DNA of 64,000 nucleotides from an uncultured Eubacterium sp. (lineage in GTDB: Bacteria > Bacillota > Clostridia > Lachnospirales > Lachnospiraceae). The stretch covers positions 1-64,000 of the forward strand of contig CAKRGF010000003.1 in assembly GCA_934322085.1 (NCBI GenBank), given 5' to 3'. The notes under the pieces are model-generated. The model was not told the DNA's origin. It saw only the letters and a program-made list of their open reading frames with translations, and ran no database searches. Position 1 is the stretch's first letter. Every line of letters begins with the position of its first letter. This document shows positions 44,376 through 53,116 of this stretch, one piece after another. Made by a program: the position numbers and the translations under genes.

Positions 44376-45167
44376 ATGGAATTTGTAACATATGAAGTAG
44401 AAGGTGCAGTTGGTATTATTACCATCAACCGCCCAAAAGCATTGAATGCATTAAACAGTGCTGTTTTGGAAGAACTGAATCAGACTCTGGATGCAGTTGA
44501 CAAAAACGAAATCCGCTGCCTGATTTTGACAGGTGCCGGAGAGAAATCTTTTGTTGCCGGTGCAGACATCGGAGAGATGAGCACATTGACAAAAGCAGAA
44601 GGCGAAGCCTTTGGTAAAAAAGGAAATGATGTATTCCGTAAGTTAGAGACATTCCCAATTCCTGTAATTGCTGCAGTAAACGGATTTGCTCTTGGCGGAG
44701 GATGCGAGATTTCCATGAGCTGTGATATCCGTATCTGTTCTGACAATGCCGTATTTGGCCAGCCGGAAGTAGGTCTTGGTATTACTCCTGGATTTGGCGG
44801 TACACAGAGACTTGCTCGTTTAGTAAGCCCTGGTATGGCAAAACAGATGATTTATACAGCAAGAAATATTAAAGCAGACGAAGCTTACCGCATTGGTCTT
44901 GTAAATGCTGTATATCCACAGGAAGAACTGATGGATGCAGCAAAGAAGATGGCATCCGGTATTGCTAAGAATGCACCGATTGCTGTCCGCAACTGCAAAA
45001 AGGCAATTAACGAAGGTCTTCAGGTAAATATGGATGAGGCAATTGTAATCGAAGAGAAATTGTTCGGTGACTGCTTCGAGACAGAAGACCAGAAAGCCGG
45101 AATGGGTAACTTCTTAGAGAAAGATAAAGAGAAAAAATTAAAAGTGGTACCATTCAAAAACTGTTAA
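44376..45167 (+). CDS. crt: 3-hydroxybutyryl-CoA dehydratase (crotonase)
   Basis: Crt dehydrates 3-hydroxybutyryl-CoA to crotonyl-CoA. The 263-residue enoyl-CoA hydratase-fold protein has ITINRPKALNALN, FVAGADIGEM (oxyanion hole), the catalytic region AAVNGFALGGGCEISMSCD with Glu, and GQPEVGLGITPGFGGTQRL with the second Glu. GGAGG at 44361-44365 precedes the ATG. Confidence 0.96.
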   Translation: MEFVTYEVEGAVGIITINRPKALNALNSAVLEELNQTLDAVDKNEIRCLILTGAGEKSFVAGADIGEMSTLTKAEGEAFGKKGNDVFRKLETFPIPVIAAVNGFALGGGCEISMSCDIRICSDNAVFGQPEVGLGITPGFGGTQRLARLVSPGMAKQMIYTARNIKADEAYRIGLVNAVYPQEELMDAAKKMASGIAKNAPIAVRNCKKAINEGLQVNMDEAIVIEEKLFGDCFETEDQKAGMGNFLEKDKEKKLKVVPFKNC

Positions 45168-45221
45168 TTCGTGACGACATCCCGTCTGGGATTTAAATCA
45201 AATACAATGGAGGTAAATACA

Positions 45222-46064
45222 ATGAAAGTTGGTATTATTGGAGCTGGAACAATGGGTTCCGGTATTGCGCAGGCATTTGCGCAGACAGAAGGTTATGAAG
45301 TATGTTTGTGTGACATCAATGAAGAATTTGCTGCAAATGGTAAAAACAAGATTGCAAAAGGTCTTCAGAGACTGGTTACAAAAGGAAAGAAAACACAGGA
45401 AGAAGTTGACGCTATCTTAGCAAAAATTACAACTGGTGTAAAAGATATTTGTACCGATTGTGATTTGATTGTTGAGGCAGCTTTGGAAGTTATGGATGTT
45501 AAAAAACAGACATTCAAAGAATTGCAGGATATCGTAAAGAAAGAAGACTGCATTTTTGCTACGAATACTTCTTCTTTGTCAATTACAGAAATCGGTGCAG
45601 GTATTTCTCATCCGGTTATCGGAATGCACTTCTTCAACCCGGCTCCTGTTATGAAGCTTGTTGAAGTTATCCGTGGCGAGAACACAACAGACGAAGTAAA
45701 CGATAAAGTAGTTGCTATTGCAAAAGAAATTGGTAAAACACCGGTTGAGGTAAAAGAAGCTGCCGGATTTGTTGTAAACCGTATCTTGATTCCTATGATT
45801 AACGAAGCAGTTGGCATCCTTGCTGATGGTGTTGCTTCTGCTGAGGGTATCGATGCTGCTATGCAGCTTGGTGCAAACCACCCAATGGGTCCTCTTGCAC
45901 TTGGTGATTTGGTTGGTCTTGATATCTGCCTTGCTATTATGGAAGTTCTTCAGGCAGAGACTGGTGACCCGAAATATCGTCCACATCCATTGCTTCGTAA
46001 AATGGTACGTGCCGGTAAACTCGGACGTAAAACTGGTGTTGGATTCTTTGATTATTCCAAATAA
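45222..46064 (+). CDS. hbd: 3-hydroxybutyryl-CoA dehydrogenase
   Basis: Hbd reduces acetoacetyl-CoA to 3-hydroxybutyryl-CoA with NAD(P)H. The 280-residue protein has the Rossmann motif VGIIGAGTMGSGIAQAFAQ, NTSSLSITEIG, the catalytic His in IGMHFFNPAPVMKLVE, and FVVNRILIPMINEAV. TGGAGG at 45208-45213 marks ATG 45222; the in-frame region upstream from 45171 is not needed. Confidence 0.97.
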   Translation: MKVGIIGAGTMGSGIAQAFAQTEGYEVCLCDINEEFAANGKNKIAKGLQRLVTKGKKTQEEVDAILAKITTGVKDICTDCDLIVEAALEVMDVKKQTFKELQDIVKKEDCIFATNTSSLSITEIGAGISHPVIGMHFFNPAPVMKLVEVIRGENTTDEVNDKVVAIAKEIGKTPVEVKEAAGFVVNRILIPMINEAVGILADGVASAEGIDAAMQLGANHPMGPLALGDLVGLDICLAIMEVLQAETGDPKYRPHPLLRKMVRAGKLGRKTGVGFFDYSK

Positions 46065-46090
46065 TATTATAGAAAGGAGTTCATGTTATC

Positions 46091-47242
46091 ATGGATTTTA
46101 AATTAGACAAACAGCATGAGATGGCGAGACAGTTGTTCAAAGATTTTGCTGAGAACGAAGTAAAGCCACTTGCGCAGGAAACCGATGAAACAGAAGTATT
46201 CCCTCGTGAGACTGTTGACAAAATGATGAAACTTGGTTTCATGGGAATTGCGATTCCTAAAGAGTACGGCGGACAAGGCTGTGACCCATTGATGTACACA
46301 ATGTGCGTTGAGGAGTTGGCTAAAGTTTGTGGTACAACAAGCGTTATTGTATCCGCTCATTCTTCTCTTGGTGCTGACCCAATTATGATGTACGGTACAG
46401 AAGAGCAGAAAAAGAAATATCTTGTACCACTTGCAAGTGGTGAGAAATTAGGCGCTTTCGGTTTGACTGAGCCGGGTGCAGGTACCGATGCTCAGGGACA
46501 GCAGACAAAAGCTGTTTTAGATGGCGACGAATGGGTACTCAATGGTTCTAAATGCTTCATCACAAATGGTAAAGAAGCAGATATTTACATCATCATTGCT
46601 GTAACCGGTATCATTGAAAAACGTGGTAGAAAAGTAAAAGAAATTTCTGCTTTCATCGTTGAGAAAGATACTCCTGGATTTACTTTTGGTACAAAGGAGA
46701 AGAAGATGGGTATCCGTGGTTCTTCCACATACGAGTTAATCTTCGAGGACTGCCGTATTCCAAAAGAAAATCTTCTTGGTGCACAGGGCAAAGGTTTCGG
46801 AATTGCTATGCATACACTGGATGGTGGACGTATTGGTATCGCTGCTCAGGCACTTGGTCTGGCAGAAGGTGCTTTGCAGGCGACAATCGATTATGTAAAA
46901 GAAAGAAAACAGTTCGGTCGTTCGATTGCACAGTTCCAGAATACACAGTTCCAGCTTGCTGATATGGCAACAAAAGTGGAAGCTGCTAAGATGCTTGTAT
47001 ATCGTGCAGCAATGGCAAAAGCTACGCAGAAAGTTTACAGCGTAGAAGCTGCTATGGCAAAATTGTACGCAGCAGAAGTTGCTATGGAAGTAACAACAAA
47101 AGCAGTTCAGTTACACGGTGGTTATGGCTACATCAGAGAATATGACGTTGAGCGTATGATGCGTGATGCAAAAATCACAGAAATCTACGAAGGAACTTCA
47201 GAAGTTCAGCGTATGGTTATCTCTGGCAGCTTATTGAAATAG
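46091..47242 (+). CDS. bcd: Butyryl-CoA dehydrogenase
   Basis: Bcd reduces crotonyl-CoA to butyryl-CoA and, with EtfAB, bifurcates electrons from NADH to crotonyl-CoA and ferredoxin (established for clostridial Bcd-Etf). The 383-residue acyl-CoA dehydrogenase has FGLTEPGAGTDAQG (FAD-binding), KCFITNGKEAD, and the catalytic glutamate in EIYEGTSEVQRM. It is followed 11 bases later by etfB. Confidence 0.97.
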   Translation: MDFKLDKQHEMARQLFKDFAENEVKPLAQETDETEVFPRETVDKMMKLGFMGIAIPKEYGGQGCDPLMYTMCVEELAKVCGTTSVIVSAHSSLGADPIMMYGTEEQKKKYLVPLASGEKLGAFGLTEPGAGTDAQGQQTKAVLDGDEWVLNGSKCFITNGKEADIYIIIAVTGIIEKRGRKVKEISAFIVEKDTPGFTFGTKEKKMGIRGSSTYELIFEDCRIPKENLLGAQGKGFGIAMHTLDGGRIGIAAQALGLAEGALQATIDYVKERKQFGRSIAQFQNTQFQLADMATKVEAAKMLVYRAAMAKATQKVYSVEAAMAKLYAAEVAMEVTTKAVQLHGGYGYIREYDVERMMRDAKITEIYEGTSEVQRMVISGSLLK

Positions 47243-47253
47243 GAGGTGCTCTC

Positions 47254-48036
47254 GTGAAAATAGTAGTATGTATTAAACAGGTACCGGATACTAAGGGCGG
47301 CGTTGTATTTAACCCGGACGGTACATTGAATAGAGGTGCGATGCTTACCATCATGAACCCGGATGATAAAGCCGGTTTGGAAGCAGCACTGAGAATTAAA
47401 GAAGAAACAGGTGCAGAAGTTACTGTTCTTACCATGGGACTTCCAAAAGCAGAAGAAGTTCTTCGTGAGGCAATGGCAATGGGCGCTGACAATGGTATCC
47501 TTGTAACAGACCGTGTACTCGGTGGTGCTGATACTTGGGCTACTTCTACAACAATTGCCGGTGCACTTCGTAACATTGATTACGATTTGATTATCACAGG
47601 CCGTCAGGCTATCGATGGTGATACTGCACAGGTTGGTCCACAGATTTCCGAGCACTTGGATATTCCGGTTATCTCTTATGCACAGAATATCAAAGTGGAA
47701 GGTGACAGCGTAATCGTTGAGCGTCAGTATGAGGACCGTTACCATGTAGTAAAGGCTAAAATGCCTTGCTTGATCACTGCTCTTTCTGAGTTGAATGAGC
47801 CACGTTATATGACTCCGGGCGGAATCATGGACGCATTTGACAAAGAGATTACCGTTTGGGGACGTGCAGACCTTAAAGATGTAGATGATTCTAACCTCGG
47901 TCTGAAAGGTTCTCCGACAAAAATTGCAAAAGCTTCCGATAAGGTTCGTAAGGGTGCCGGCGAAGTCGTTACCCTTGACCCGGCAGAAGCTGCTCAGTAT
48001 ATTGTAGATAAGTTTAAAGAGAAACATGTAATCTAA
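47254..48036 (+). CDS. etfB: Electron transfer flavoprotein beta subunit
   Basis: EtfB carries the beta-FAD or AMP site of the Etf complex. The 260-residue protein starts KIVVCIKQVPDTKGG, has VTVLTMGLPKAEEVLREAMAMGAD, and the ETF-beta signature region VKAKMPCLITALSELNEPRY. The GTG at 47254 follows AGGAGGT. Adjacent placement to bcd supports an electron-bifurcating Bcd-EtfAB complex. Confidence 0.96.
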   Translation: MKIVVCIKQVPDTKGGVVFNPDGTLNRGAMLTIMNPDDKAGLEAALRIKEETGAEVTVLTMGLPKAEEVLREAMAMGADNGILVTDRVLGGADTWATSTTIAGALRNIDYDLIITGRQAIDGDTAQVGPQISEHLDIPVISYAQNIKVEGDSVIVERQYEDRYHVVKAKMPCLITALSELNEPRYMTPGGIMDAFDKEITVWGRADLKDVDDSNLGLKGSPTKIAKASDKVRKGAGEVVTLDPAEAAQYIVDKFKEKHVI

Positions 48037-48064
48037 TTATTATAAAGGAAAAGTGGTGAAAAAA

Positions 48065-49105
48065 ATGAGTTTAGAAGAATATAAAGGTGTATATGTCTTT
48101 GCACAGCAGGTTGACGGAGAAGTAAGTGGAATCGCTTACGAACTGCTTGGCAAAGCAAAAGATCTGGCAAAAGATTTGAACGCAGAAGTTACCGCTGTTT
48201 TGCTTGGTTACGGTGTCAAGGGTCTTGCGGATTCTTTGGCTGAGTATGGTGCAGACAAAGTAATCGTAGTGGATGACAAAGAACTTGAAGTATATCGTAC
48301 AGAGCCATATGCTCATGCACTTGCTTCTGTAATCAATGAGTACAAACCTGAAATTATGCTGGTTGGTGCAACAGCAATTGGCCGTGACTTAGGTCCTCGT
48401 GTATCCGCACGTGTAGCAACTGGTCTGACTGCTGACTGTACAGTACTTGAGATTGGTGATTTCACCGATAACATGACAAAGGAGACCATTCCAAATCAGC
48501 TTCTTATGACACGTCCTGCATTTGGTGGTAATACAATCGCTACGATTGCATGTCCATACAACCGTCCACAGATGGCTACCGTTCGTGCCGGTGTTATGCA
48601 GAAGATTGACCCAATTAAAGGTGCAAAAGCTGAAGTTATCGAGTACAATCCGGGATTTACTCCGGACAACAAATATGTTGAGATTCTTGATGTTGTGAAG
48701 TCTGTAGCTGACACAGTAGATATCGCAGATGCTAAGATTTTGGTATCCGGCGGTCGTGGTGTTGGAAGCGAAGAGAACTTCAAACTTCTTCAGGATTTGG
48801 CAGATGTACTTGGCGGAACAGTAAGTTGTTCTCGTGCCGTTGTTGAGAATGGCTGGCTTCCGGTTGAGCGTCAGGTAGGACAGACCGGTAAAACCGTTCG
48901 TCCTAATGTATACTTTGCAATCGGTATTTCCGGTGCTATTCAGCACGTAGCAGGTATGGAAGAATCTGACATTATCGTTGCTATTAACAAAGACGAGACA
49001 GCTCCAATCTTTGATGTAGCTGACTATGGTCTGGTAGGCGATTTGAATAAGATTGTTCCTCAGTTGACAGAAATGCTGAAAGCAGAATTGGCTGAGAAAA
49101 ACTAA
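48065..49105 (+). CDS. etfA: Electron transfer flavoprotein alpha subunit
   Basis: EtfA binds FAD in its C-terminal domain and pairs with EtfB. The 346-residue protein has an N-terminal domain with YKGVYVFAQQVDGEV and a C-terminal FAD domain with LVSGGRGVGSEENF, GWLPVERQVGQTGK, YFAIGISGAIQH and AINKDETAPIFDVADYGLVG. Start ATG 48065 is favoured by GTGGTGA just upstream; two in-frame GTG codons at 48053 and 48056 are alternatives. It ends the butyrate operon. Confidence 0.96.
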   Translation: MSLEEYKGVYVFAQQVDGEVSGIAYELLGKAKDLAKDLNAEVTAVLLGYGVKGLADSLAEYGADKVIVVDDKELEVYRTEPYAHALASVINEYKPEIMLVGATAIGRDLGPRVSARVATGLTADCTVLEIGDFTDNMTKETIPNQLLMTRPAFGGNTIATIACPYNRPQMATVRAGVMQKIDPIKGAKAEVIEYNPGFTPDNKYVEILDVVKSVADTVDIADAKILVSGGRGVGSEENFKLLQDLADVLGGTVSCSRAVVENGWLPVERQVGQTGKTVRPNVYFAIGISGAIQHVAGMEESDIIVAINKDETAPIFDVADYGLVGDLNKIVPQLTEMLKAELAEKN

Positions 49106-49131
49106 TTTTTAAGCGAGAAATCGTTTGATAA

Positions 49132-49181
49132 AAAAAGAAAACAATAAATTACAGTTTGTGGTTTATTGTTTTCTTTTTATT
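49132..49181 (+). terminator. Terminator of the butyrate operon
   Basis: A 17-bp stem (49132-49148 with 49162-49178), A-rich on the 5' side and T-rich on the 3' side, follows etfA by 26 bases. Confidence 0.85.
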
Positions 49182-49219
49182 TGAGGGTGTTTAGGTGATG
49201 AAGAAAAAAAGAAATCATA

Positions 49220-49372
49220 ATGGCAATACAAAAAAAGATTTTGGAAGCTTCTGTTACTGTGAGTCCGAAAACACTGGGTGAAAAAGCGGTCGATACCATT
49301 GTGGAATACAATGACAAAGGAATCGTGAATGAGTACCAGTCCATATCCGGAAAAATAATAAGGAGCAATTAG
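49220..49372 (+). pseudogene. 50-residue remnant, possibly the C-terminus of a periplasmic sugar-binding protein
   Basis: An open frame of 50 codons reads AIQKKILEASVTVSPKTLGE then KAVDTIVEYNDKGIVNEYQS. The pattern (x-T-V-S-P-x-x-L-G-x-K-A-V) resembles the end of type-1 periplasmic sugar-binding proteins that feed sensor kinases. No signal peptide or ribosome binding site fits, and the upstream frame is closed by a stop at 49199-49201. Homology is a guess from the pattern; it may be a small unrelated gene. The next fragment starts 2 bases later. Confidence 0.35.
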
Positions 49373-49373
49373 A

Positions 49374-49950
49374 ATGAAACGGTTTAATTCGATTAGTACA
49401 AAAATGATTGTACTATTGATTTTTACATCCATTATGACACTTGTTATCAATATCATTATGTTTGTAAACATCAATCAGGTATTGGGACAGATTGAACAGG
49501 TTTATGCCACGAATGTGCAGTTGAATGAAATGGAAGAAGACTTAGTCAAGATACAAGAACAGCTTCTTTCTTATCTGCGCACGAAAAATTCAAATGAATT
49601 ACAAGCTTACTATATCAGTGAGCAGAATATAAATCAAAAGCTGGTTTCTCTGCGGCCAAAAGAAGCAGAGGGAGAGACCGGTATTTTAAAAAATAATATT
49701 TATTATTTGGGAAAAAATTATTTGAAAATCACAGAGGAGGCAATTACCGCAAAGCGCGGCAGAAATGTTGATGCCTATGATGAAAAATATGAACAGGCAT
49801 CAAAAATTAAGGTTTATCTGGGGGGATTACATGAATCAGCTGAATAATAACCAGTTTCAGAAAAATTCCGATAATTACCTTTTATTACAGCGTTTTCTCC
49901 GTTATATGGAGGCGTTTTACTTTTTGAAAAAGAGTAGTTTTCATTCGTAG
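49374..49950 (+). pseudogene. Truncated, frameshifted membrane sensor (probable histidine kinase N-terminus)
   Basis: The frame from 49374 encodes a membrane helix (about residues 8-31, STKMIVLLIFTSIMTLVINI) and a helical extracytoplasmic domain (IEQVYATNVQLNEMEEDL, LRTKNSNELQAYY), then ends at 49847. At the run of six Gs (49820-49825) removal of one G joins it to the next frame, which continues DYMNQLNNNQFQKNSDNYLL and RFLRYMEAFYFLKK up to 49950. No second membrane helix, HAMP, kinase or other output domain is left, so the gene is broken in two ways: a frameshift and a 3' deletion. Ribosome binding site AAGGAG at 49359-49364 is still present. Confidence 0.65.
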
Positions 49951-49966
49951 TCACTTATGGTAAAAT
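49938..49966 (+). promoter_or_regulatory. Possible sigma-A promoter for the glycan cluster
   Basis: TTTTCA at 49938-49943 and TAAAAT at 49961-49966 are 17 bases apart, ending 22 bases before the glycosyltransferase gene. Confidence 0.45.
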
Positions 49967-49988
49967 AAATAGGACTGGGGGTGAAATG

Positions 49989-51278
49989 ATGAATTCAATA
50001 GGTGTTGTAATTTGTAACTACAACAAGAAGGACTTTGTACTGCAATGTGTACAGAGCGTTTTGGAAAGCAAAGAGAAGAACTTTGATATTTATGTTGTGG
50101 ATAATGCATCGTCTGATGGAAGTGCAGAGGCATTAAAAAAGGCATATGGAAATCAGATTACTGTGATTGAGAATAAAGAAAACCTTGGTGGTTCGGGGGG
50201 ATTTAACACCGGATTGCGTATTGTCAGGGATAAAGGGTATTCTTATTTTATGTGTTTGGATGATGATGCAGCAGTAGATGAAAATGCACTTTCTGTTTTA
50301 TATCATTATATGGAAGAGCATACAGATACTGGTATGGCAGGATGCCGGGTTTACCATACACAGATGCCGGATTATATTCAGCAGAGTGGACTTCTTATTG
50401 ATTTTGAGAACTGCACCGCAAAGACGATTGGAGCGGACATGCTTGAAGATGGCAGTCTGCCGGATGTGATTGAATGTGACACAGTTGCGACCTGTGCCGT
50501 TATGGTGCGGGCAAATGCGGTGAAACAAAAAGATGTCGGGATTATGCCAGAAGATAATTTCATATACTGGGATGATATGGAATGGGGATATCGTATAAAA
50601 TTGGCAGGATACCGAGTTGTTACTTTGGCAGAGGCAAAAGCTCTACATCAAATGGGGGCGAATACAAAGAAGGAAAATACCTTTATCAATTATTATATGT
50701 GGAGAAACCGGACCAATTTCTTTATGCGGTTTACGCCAGAGGCGCAGATGGAGGTAATGAGTGTTAAAGTGCTTGGGGCAGTGTTTGATGCGATGTATGA
50801 GAGTATGTTTCGTGAAGAACATAATGTCCGACAGACAATTTCCTATGCGTTTTATGATGCACTGGCTGGTGTGCGTGGAAAGGCAGATTCCTATAAAATA
50901 TTAAAAAATGATGCTAATGATAATAAGCTCATACAGACTCTGCAGGGCAGGAAAAGTTTTGCAATAGAAGAAAACGATCACGAGGAAGATGCTTATTATC
51001 TGCGCAATTTTATTGCTTCTGTTTGTCCGGATTTGATGGAAGAAGGGCAGACAAAGGCAGAGATTGTATTTCGATTTTGTGACTATATTTTTTATAGTGA
51101 GAAGATGCCGGCGGGAAAGGAAATCTTAATTGATTCCGAACGAAATTGCGTCGTGGATGAAAATGATATAGAAATATGCAAAAATTACGGCTATTCCAAA
51201 TGGTTGTTTATTTACATGAATCAAGGAGTTTTTTTAGCGGCAGCACGCCGTATGAGAGGAGAGGTTGTTGATGAATAA
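49989..51278 (+). CDS. Family 2 glycosyltransferase (rhamnosyl/galactofuranosyl-transferase-like)
   Basis: A GT-A fold glycosyltransferase of 429 residues. It has GVVICNYNKKDFVLQCVQS, VVDNASSDGS, NKENLGGSGGFNTGL, the metal-binding DDD motif in FMCLDDDAAVDENA, and the acceptor or base region IYWDDMEWGYRIKLAGYRV. These features resemble rhamnosyl- and galactofuranosyl-transferases such as GlfT2. The C-terminal 150 residues are not recognised. No signal or clear membrane helix is seen. GGGGG at 49977-49981 favours ATG 49989 over 49986. It overlaps the deacetylase gene by 8 bases. Donor and acceptor are unknown. Confidence 0.85.
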   Translation: MNSIGVVICNYNKKDFVLQCVQSVLESKEKNFDIYVVDNASSDGSAEALKKAYGNQITVIENKENLGGSGGFNTGLRIVRDKGYSYFMCLDDDAAVDENALSVLYHYMEEHTDTGMAGCRVYHTQMPDYIQQSGLLIDFENCTAKTIGADMLEDGSLPDVIECDTVATCAVMVRANAVKQKDVGIMPEDNFIYWDDMEWGYRIKLAGYRVVTLAEAKALHQMGANTKKENTFINYYMWRNRTNFFMRFTPEAQMEVMSVKVLGAVFDAMYESMFREEHNVRQTISYAFYDALAGVRGKADSYKILKNDANDNKLIQTLQGRKSFAIEENDHEEDAYYLRNFIASVCPDLMEEGQTKAEIVFRFCDYIFYSEKMPAGKEILIDSERNCVVDENDIEICKNYGYSKWLFIYMNQGVFLAAARRMRGEVVDE

Positions 51279-52104
51279 GAGATTTATGCGTTTCCCGGAG
51301 GGAAAGAAAAAAGCAGTGACACTTAGTTATGATGACTGCATGGAAGAAGATGCAGATTTGATTGAGCTGCTTGAAAAGTATCAGATGAAGGCAACGTTTA
51401 ATTTGATTCCGGGATGGTTTTCAAAAGAGGGAACGACCTATCCGGAGGGGGAAACGTATCGTTTGGTTACGGAAAAGAAAGCCAAAGAAATGTATGAACA
51501 TCCACTTGTAGAAGTGGCAAACCATGGTAATGAGCATAAATATATGACCTCATTAACCCCGCTTGAAATGGCAGAAGACACGATTTTGTGCCGTAAGACA
51601 CTGGAGCGTTTGTATGGAAGGCTTGTAAGAGGTATGGCATATCCATATGGCTGGTATGATGAGACGCTGCTTGATATTTTGAAACAATGCGGAATCACAT
51701 ACTGCCGTACGGTTGAGAGTACGGAGAACTTTGATTTGCCGGAAAACTGGCTGGCGTGGAATCCGACTTGTCATCATGATAACGAGAATTTATTTCAGTT
51801 GACAGAGGAATTTGTATCGAAACAGAATGTAGAGAGACCTCTTTTATTCTATGTGTGGGGACATACATTTGAATTTGAGAGAAATAAGAACTGGGAGCGT
51901 ATGGACGAATTTATGCAGAAGGTATCCGGCAAAGAAGATGTCTGGTATGCTACGAATGGCGAAATCTATGAGTATGTGAATGCTTATGAAAAGCTTGTAT
52001 ACTCAGCAGACGGAAAATATATTTATAATCCGTCAAAGATTCCGGTTTGGGTAGAGATTGATGGAACCTGTTATAAAATTGTAGACGAATTGACAATGGA
52101 ATAG
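51271..52104 (+). CDS. Polysaccharide deacetylase (NodB/CE4 family)
   Basis: A 277-residue CE4-type enzyme expected to remove N- or O-acetyl groups from a glycan. It has the metal and catalytic Asp motif TLSYDDCMEEDADLIELLEK, FNLIPGWF, EVANHGNEHKYMTSL (metal-binding His pair), YPYGWYDETLLDIL and FYVWGHTFEFE. There is no signal peptide, so it appears cytoplasmic, which is unusual for the family and fits modification of a precursor together with the overlapping glycosyltransferase. ATG 51271 follows GAGGAGAGG at 51255-51263. Confidence 0.9.
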   Translation: MNKRFMRFPEGKKKAVTLSYDDCMEEDADLIELLEKYQMKATFNLIPGWFSKEGTTYPEGETYRLVTEKKAKEMYEHPLVEVANHGNEHKYMTSLTPLEMAEDTILCRKTLERLYGRLVRGMAYPYGWYDETLLDILKQCGITYCRTVESTENFDLPENWLAWNPTCHHDNENLFQLTEEFVSKQNVERPLLFYVWGHTFEFERNKNWERMDEFMQKVSGKEDVWYATNGEIYEYVNAYEKLVYSADGKYIYNPSKIPVWVEIDGTCYKIVDELTME

Positions 52105-52128
52105 GGTGGTTTATAAGGAGGAGATAAG

Positions 52129-53100
52129 ATGAAAAAAAGAAGATTATGGGGACTGTTTTGTATTGGGTGTTTTGTATTCCTGTTTATGAGTGTTAACACA
52201 AAAGCGGCAACACCGGTTCAGAAATGGGGACAATTAAAAGTGTCCGGTACAAATATTGTGGATAAAACCGGGAAAAAAGTTCAGTTAAAAGGCGTAAGTA
52301 CACACGGAATTGCGTGGTTTCCGGAATATGTGAATAAGGGCTGTTTTCAGAGCTTTCGTAAAATGGGAGTGAATACGATTCGTCTTGCCTTGTACAGTGA
52401 TAAGGGGGCTGATTTTTCAAAGTCATTGTACAAGAAGGTAGATGAGGGAATTCGGTATGCGACGGAACTGGGAATGTATGTCGTGATTGACTGGCATATT
52501 TTAAGTGATGGAAATCCAAAGACAAACCAGAAAAAGGCACTTAGCTTTTTTACTCGTTACGCAAAAAAATATCGAAAACAGAATAACATTTTGTATGAAA
52601 TCTGTAACGAGCCAAACGGAAATGTGACCTGGGCGAAAGATATCAAGCCATATGCCAAAAAAGTCATAAAAAAAATTCGGAAATATGATAAGAAGAATAT
52701 TATTGTGGTAGGTACTCCGACGTGGTCACAGGATGTCGATGTGGTGGCGAAGAGTCCGTTGAAAGAGAAAAACATTGTGTATTCGCTTCATTTTTATGCA
52801 GCAACACATACGGACTTTCTGCGTAATAAATGTAAAAGTGCCTATCAGTCAGGGCTTCCTATGTTAGTATCAGAGTTTAGTATTTGTGATGCTTCGGGAA
52901 ATGGTGGAATTGACAAAAAAAGTGCGTCAAAATGGATGAAACTTCTTAAAAAATATAAAATTGGACATATTGCATGGAGTGTTTCCAATAAGAATGAAAC
53001 TTCTGCACTCCTTCAATCGAAATGCAGAAAAACAAATAAGATAAGCTATAAGAACTTGTCAAAATCTGGCAAATGGATTGCAAAATGGTGGAAAAAATAA
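52129..53100 (+). CDS. Secreted GH5 endoglucanase (cellulase family)
   Basis: A 323-residue glycoside hydrolase family 5 enzyme acting on beta-1,4-glucan or a related glycan. The signal peptide is about residues 1-27 (cleavage after NTKAA). The domain has GVSTHGIAWFPEYVNKG, VNTIRLALYSDKG, YVVIDWHILSDGNP, the acid/base Glu in YEICNEPNG, HFYAATHTD, and the nucleophile Glu in LVSEFSICDASGNGG. No carbohydrate-binding module, dockerin or anchor is present; the C-terminus is strongly basic (KWIAKWWKK), which may hold it on the wall. GGAGGAG at 52117-52123 precedes the ATG. Confidence 0.94.
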   Translation: MKKRRLWGLFCIGCFVFLFMSVNTKAATPVQKWGQLKVSGTNIVDKTGKKVQLKGVSTHGIAWFPEYVNKGCFQSFRKMGVNTIRLALYSDKGADFSKSLYKKVDEGIRYATELGMYVVIDWHILSDGNPKTNQKKALSFFTRYAKKYRKQNNILYEICNEPNGNVTWAKDIKPYAKKVIKKIRKYDKKNIIVVGTPTWSQDVDVVAKSPLKEKNIVYSLHFYAATHTDFLRNKCKSAYQSGLPMLVSEFSICDASGNGGIDKKSASKWMKLLKKYKIGHIAWSVSNKNETSALLQSKCRKTNKISYKNLSKSGKWIAKWWKK

Positions 53101-53116
53101 GAGAGGATTCATGTAC

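Noticed and set aside
47206..48027. 273-codon minus-strand frame
   Set aside because: Shadow of etfB; composition (Tyr, Cys, Asn rich) and position opposite a highly expressed gene are typical of antisense noise.
49198..49281. 27-codon frame beginning ATG 49198
   Set aside because: Too short, lysine-rich by chance and without family resemblance; it overlaps the remnant frame described.
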